Assembly (NCBI GenBank): GCA_026770585.1
Contig: MU646497.1
Coordinates: forward strand, 238,886 to 251,612
DNA from: Baffinella frigidus
Lineage: Eukaryota; Cryptophyceae; Cryptomonadales; Baffinellaceae
Length of the DNA: 12,727 nt
Direction: 5' to 3'
Part shown: positions 11,716-12,727 of the stretch, in pieces
Numbering within the stretch: position 1 is the first letter of the stretch
How the letters are laid out: every line of letters starts with the position of its first letter
Notes under the pieces: model-generated
What the model saw: only the letters and a program-made list of their open reading frames with translations
What the model was told of the DNA's origin: nothing
The model's database searches: none
Position numbers and translations under genes: made by a program

Positions 11716-12040
11716 TAGGCAATGCCGTAGGCCTCACTGCCCGGTGTTGAGGACGTGACCCTACGCATGCGTAGTGAGGGGATGAACAGGGCTATGTGTA
11801 CATCCCGGCCGGGACGATGCCTGATCCTCACAGGGTGGGCGTTCGTGGTGGGGTGTGTAAAGAGCAAGAACGGACCAGTGGTGTCCGGCCTACCGTAGGC
11901 AATACCGTAGGCCTAACCACCCGGTTTTCAGGACGTTACCTGATTAATGTGTAGTGAGGGGATGCACAGGGCTATGTGTACATCCCGGCCGGGACGATGC
12001 CTAATCCTCACAGGATTAGGGACCATGCCTAATCCTCACA
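11683..12040 (+). repeat. Tandem repeat of about 185 bp, two diverged copies
   Basis: The order GCAAGAACGG, GTGGTGTCCGGCCTACCGTAGGC, a gap, GTGTAGTGAGGGGATG or CGTAGTGAGGGGATG, GGGCTATGTGTACATCCCGG, GACGATGCCTAATCC occurs from about 11683 and again from about 11865. CTACGCATGCGTAG in copy 1 is a 14-bp palindrome. Copy 2 is followed by a short duplication of CCATGCCTAATCCTCACA. The array leads into the 192-bp family. Confidence 0.8.
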
Positions 12041-12162
12041 CTTCTTCTTCTTCTTTATTACTCTCGATACAGGTCCTAGGTAGGCCCTTTAGCCTTGCGT
12101 TGAGTGATCAATGTCTATGAGCCTCAAGAACGAGCCCGCACCGGAGATGAAAATACCTCACA

Positions 12163-12220
12163 GGGTGGGGGCAGGTCGTGGGGTGTGTGAAGAGCAAGAA
12201 CGGGTCCGTGGTATCTTCTC

Positions 12221-12264
<44 letters not shown>

Positions 12265-12277
12265 CCATCTCGGATGC
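12163..12277 (+). repeat. Truncated 192-bp unit with long CT tract
   Basis: It has the same head (GCAGGTCGTGGGGTGTGTGA, GAGCAAGAACGGGTCCGTGG) as the full units but lacks the exon-like middle: GTGGTATC runs directly into a CT microsatellite (about 12212-12261), then GATCCATCT. It is the left edge of the array. Confidence 0.8.
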
Positions 12278-12422
12278 GTGAGCGGGGGCGCAGGTCGTGG
12301 GGTGTGTGAAGAGCAAGAACGGGTCCGTGGTGTCCGGGGCCGTGGCACTGCTCCGCCTGTCTTGCCCCTGCAGTGTGGAACGCACACCGAGGGGACTGAC
12401 CAGTTCCATGTCCGGGACGATG

Positions 12423-12456
<34 letters not shown>

Positions 12457-12614
12457 CCATCTCTGATGCGTGAGCGGGGGCGCAGGTCGTGGGGTGTGTG
12501 AAGAGCAAGAACGGGTCCGTGGTGTCCGGGGCCGTGGCACTGCTCCGCCTGTCTTGCCCCTGCAGTGTGGAACGCACACCGAGGGGACTGACCAGTTCCA
12601 TGTCCGGGACGATG

Positions 12615-12648
<34 letters not shown>

Positions 12649-12727
12649 CCATCTCTGATGCGTGAGCGGGGGCGCAGGTCGTGGGGTGTGTGAAGAGCAA
12701 GAACGGGTCCGTGGTGTCCGGGGCCGT
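12278..12727 (+). repeat. 192-bp tandem array, units identical by eye
   Basis: Units start at 12278, 12470 and 12662; the third is cut by the window end. The first two appear identical, including a CT tract of exactly 29 nt (12425-12453 and 12617-12645). Each unit divides into a GT-AG segment of 96 nt (GTGAGCGGGG to CCCCTGCAG) and a 96-nt exon-like segment. All three frames of the latter contain a stop. Since 192 is divisible by three, long minus-strand frames run through the array; these are artefacts of periodicity. Confidence 0.92.
12374..12469 (+). other. Exon-like part of the 192-bp unit (exon 9 family, copies e and f)
   Basis: It follows the acceptor CTTGCCCCTGCAG and precedes GTGAGC. 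Reading from exon 8 in phase 0 gives CGTHTEGTDQFHVRDDA, then a Ser-Leu run from the CT tract and a TGA at 12464. It might be a terminal coding exon or, more likely, a frameshifted pseudo-exon: copy d lacks one A and reads EGLTSAM there. The same block is repeated from 12566. Confidence 0.45.

Noticed and set aside
12124-12700. Minus-strand frames of 151 and 180 codons in the 192-bp array
   Set aside because: The repeat unit is a multiple of three, so any frame open in one unit is open in all. The peptide repeats exactly and includes RERERE from the CT tract. No start context or domain supports it.
1-12727. Dinoflagellate spliced-leader remnant, rRNA or tRNA genes
   Set aside because: I searched by eye for the conserved spliced-leader end and for tRNA and rRNA landmarks and saw none. 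A covariance search would be decisive.

Overview
The window looks like subtelomeric or repeat-rich nuclear DNA of a eukaryote, most likely a GC-rich unicellular alga or other protist. The evidence is a block of plant-type TTTAGGG telomeric heptamers at 1-105, a telomere-like TGTAGGG array at 9421-9553, GT-AG introns, many microsatellites and several inverted-repeat elements of MITE type. TTTAGGG is shared by green algae and plants, dinoflagellates, chromerids and cryptophytes. I cannot choose among them from the sequence.

Layout. 1-162 is telomeric sequence, whose G-rich strand reads into the window. 163-1646 is a mosaic of short tandem repeats, palindromes, two inverted-repeat elements (838-1066 and 1154-1293) and a minisatellite (1414-1646). 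1647-2577 is GC-rich DNA with short, unrecognised open frames. 2578-4787 is a foldback structure with arms of about 550 bp and a spacer of about 1.07 kb without a recognisable gene.

From 4878 to at least 10220 on the plus strand I can join eight short exons (111, 66, 92, 130, 60, 95, 102 and 70 nt) whose splice phases all agree. Together they give a continuous protein of about 242 residues made almost wholly of armadillo (ARM) repeats. This is the only protein gene I can defend. Its 3' end is not resolved and may lie beyond the window. Introns lengthen towards the 3' end (211, 103, 291, 412, 910, 1072 and 1618 nt).

The most unusual property is that exons 5, 6, 7, 8 and a ninth exon family are each followed by extra copies of themselves, normally the 3' part of the exon plus the donor and intron start. 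At least two copies (7703-7761 and 8627-8683) keep an AG acceptor, a GT donor, an open frame and exactly the phases needed to replace the main exon. Most codon differences in the exon 5-7 copies are synonymous. The last 450 bases are a tandem array of an identical 192-bp unit that can be read as a 96-nt GT-AG intron plus a 96-nt exon-like block. Fragments of exon 1, including its acceptor, also lie next to the telomeric block.

Mobile DNA: 1154-1293 and 9107-9246 are two 140-bp palindromic elements with matching 4-bp target duplications. For the second an empty site survives in a paralogous block near 11042. They share a core but have different ends. No rRNA, tRNA, CRISPR array or prokaryotic operon was seen.
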